Assembly (NCBI GenBank): GCA_002707335.2
Contig: PAMN02000030.1
Location: 1 to 17,400, forward strand
Direction of reading: 5' to 3'
Source of the DNA: Methanobacteriota archaeon
Lineage (GTDB): Archaea > Thermoplasmatota > Poseidoniia > Poseidoniales > Poseidoniaceae
DNA: 17,400 bases
Each line of letters opens with the position of its first letter. The first letter of the stretch is position 1. Made by a program: the position numbers and the translations under genes. The notes beneath the pieces are model-generated. The model searched no databases and was not told where the DNA came from. It saw nothing but the letters and a program-made list of their open reading frames with translations. Below are positions 16,851 to 17,400 of the stretch, one piece after another.

Positions 16851-16981
16851 GCCGGGGTGGCGTAGTTGGTGGCGCGTCGGACTCATAGGGCAGTTCCAAG
16901 GAACTAATTGAGACGTACCAATTCCCTTCTCATGTCTGAGACATCCGAAGGTCGCGGGTTCAAGCCCCGCTCCCGGCACCA
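16851..16981 (+). tRNA. tRNA-Met (CAU), elongator type, with a 55-nt intron and encoded CCA
   Basis: All four arms can be folded. The acceptor GCCGGGG (16851-16857) pairs with TCCCGGC (16971-16977), with one G-T pair. The D stem is GCGT/GCGC; the anticodon stem TCGGA (16877-16881) pairs with TCCGA (16944-16948); the variable loop has 5 nt; the T arm is GCGGG-TTCAAGC-CCCGC. The anticodon CAT is at 16884-16886, followed by A37. The discriminator is A and CCA is encoded at 16979-16981. The G1-C72 pair and the lack of three G-C pairs in the anticodon stem argue for elongator rather than initiator tRNA. A tRNA-Ile with modified CAU is less likely but not excluded. Confidence 0.93.
16888..16942 (+). 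other. tRNA intron at 37/38 with a bulge-helix-bulge splice motif
   Basis: The central helix is CTCA (16882-16885) with TGAG (16937-16940). The two 3-nt bulges are TAG (16886-16888) and ACA (16941-16943); archaeal splicing endonuclease cuts after the second base of each, releasing 16888-16942. The inner helix GGCA/TGTC continues the motif. Inside the intron are two more hairpins: GTTC/GAAC (16893-16904) and AATTG/CAATT (16906-16923). Confidence 0.9.
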
Positions 16982-17009
16982 TTAACCAATCACACCAAAT
17001 TGCGGTTAA
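16982..17009. other. Imperfect inverted repeat just after tRNA-Met
   Basis: TTAACC (16982-16987) pairs with GGTTAA (17004-17009), and AAT/ATT extends the stem with a small bulge. It starts right after the encoded CCA and might help end or process the tRNA transcript. No T-run follows, so a terminator call is not justified. Confidence 0.25.
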
Positions 17010-17087
17010 GTTAAATCTCGCTTCCTAACGCATGTAGTTAAGATAGGTTGATTGATTAGTCAAGTTGACATTTATGGGTAACTGATT

Positions 17088-17105
17088 TTTCAGATTGGTC
17101 TGAAA
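17088..17105. promoter_or_regulatory. Perfect 7-bp inverted repeat before the ABC-transporter gene
   Basis: TTTCAGA and TCTGAAA flank the loop TTGG, ending 24 nt before the ATG at 17130. A TATA-like CATTTATG lies at 17069-17076, so the repeat would fall near the transcription start, a usual place for a repressor site. A leader hairpin is the alternative. Confidence 0.35.
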
Positions 17106-17129
17106 TTATTTGTAATTGAAGGTGAAAAA

Positions 17130-17400
17130 ATGGGGAAATTACTCGAAATGCAAGATATAGAGCGTCACTATGAAACTCCGGCCGGCGTAGTCAAAGCTCT
17201 CGATGGAGTGAGTTTTGAAATCCACGAAGGCGAACGAGTAATTCTTCTCGGCCCTTCTGGGTCTGGCAAAACAACACTCCTAAATTGTCTTTCAGCCCTT
17301 GACAGTCCAACCGGTGGAAGTTACAATTTCTTGGGAGATGAAGTTCCTCGAAATCACTCAGAAAAGATGACTTCTTTTAGGAGGGATAACATTGGTTATG
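17130..17400 (+). CDS. ABC transporter ATP-binding subunit, MacB/LolD-like (partial, N-terminal 90 residues)
   Basis: ATG 17130 is preceded by GGTGA at 17121-17125. The 90 visible residues begin with EMQDIERHYETPAGVVKALD, the A-loop region with its aromatic Tyr 14, then VSFEIHEGERVILLG. Walker A GPSGSGKTT is at 41-49, followed by LLNCLSALDSPTGG. The pattern of a V-x-A-L-D segment and LSALDSPT-G after Walker A is typical of the LolD/MacB/FtsE-like group, which partners with FtsX-like membrane subunits in lipoprotein release, export or envelope tasks. The frame is intact to the window edge, just before the expected Q-loop; signature and Walker B lie beyond. The exact substrate cannot be judged. 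It is 148 nt after the tRNA. Confidence 0.92.
   Translation, partial: MGKLLEMQDIERHYETPAGVVKALDGVSFEIHEGERVILLGPSGSGKTTLLNCLSALDSPTGGSYNFLGDEVPRNHSEKMTSFRRDNIGY

Noticed and set aside
16888..16942. Box C/D guide RNA inside the tRNA intron
   Set aside because: A CTGA resembling box D occurs, but no box C (RTGATGA) was found in the intron, so a guide RNA cannot be supported.

Overview
The window looks like a piece of a planktonic euryarchaeal genome, most likely a Marine Group II (Poseidoniales)-type archaeon. The domain-level support is good: an archaeal replication factor C small subunit, an elongator tRNA-Met with a bulge-helix-bulge intron at position 37/38 and an encoded CCA, and Shine-Dalgarno starts mixed with apparently leaderless ones. 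The lineage is an inference from the style of the genes: moderate-to-low GC, giant secreted repeat proteins with one C-terminal membrane anchor and an acidic cytoplasmic tail.

Layout. Positions 1-1595 (+) hold the end of a probable LigB-family class III extradiol dioxygenase subunit, overlapping by 4 nt a 462-residue fusion of a second LigB-type domain with a RidA/2-aminomuconate-deaminase-like domain. After a hairpin plus T-run comes an APC-family permease (1726-3141, +). Facing it, with no spacer, is a two-gene minus-strand operon of surface proteins. The promoter-proximal gene (14804-5739) encodes a 3021-residue protein with seven DNRLRE-type domains alternating with six fibronectin-III-like domains, eight Ig-like units, a membrane anchor and a poly-acidic tail. 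The second gene (5724-3142) encodes an 860-residue paralogue of only the Ig-like, anchor and tail part. Divergent from the giant gene, across a 132-bp region with a perfect hairpin, is the RFC small subunit (14937-15890, +), whose 3' end overlaps by 12 bp an unrecognised three-helix membrane protein (16730-15879, -). The window ends with intron-containing tRNA-Met (16851-16981, +) and the start of an ABC-transporter ATPase (17130 onward, +).

How the parts may work together. The dioxygenase-deaminase pair suggests ring opening of an aminophenol- or aminocatechol-like compound and deamination of the product; the permease could be unrelated. The two surface proteins are probably made from one transcript and have collinear Ig-like arrays and matching tail motifs, so they may form one cell-surface apparatus. 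Its DNRLRE head, a fold with known carbohydrate-binding members, would face outward and its acidic tails inward. This is the best candidate for an undescribed system here.

No insertion sequence, CRISPR array, phage gene or rRNA was seen. No gene-free stretch exceeds about 150 bp.
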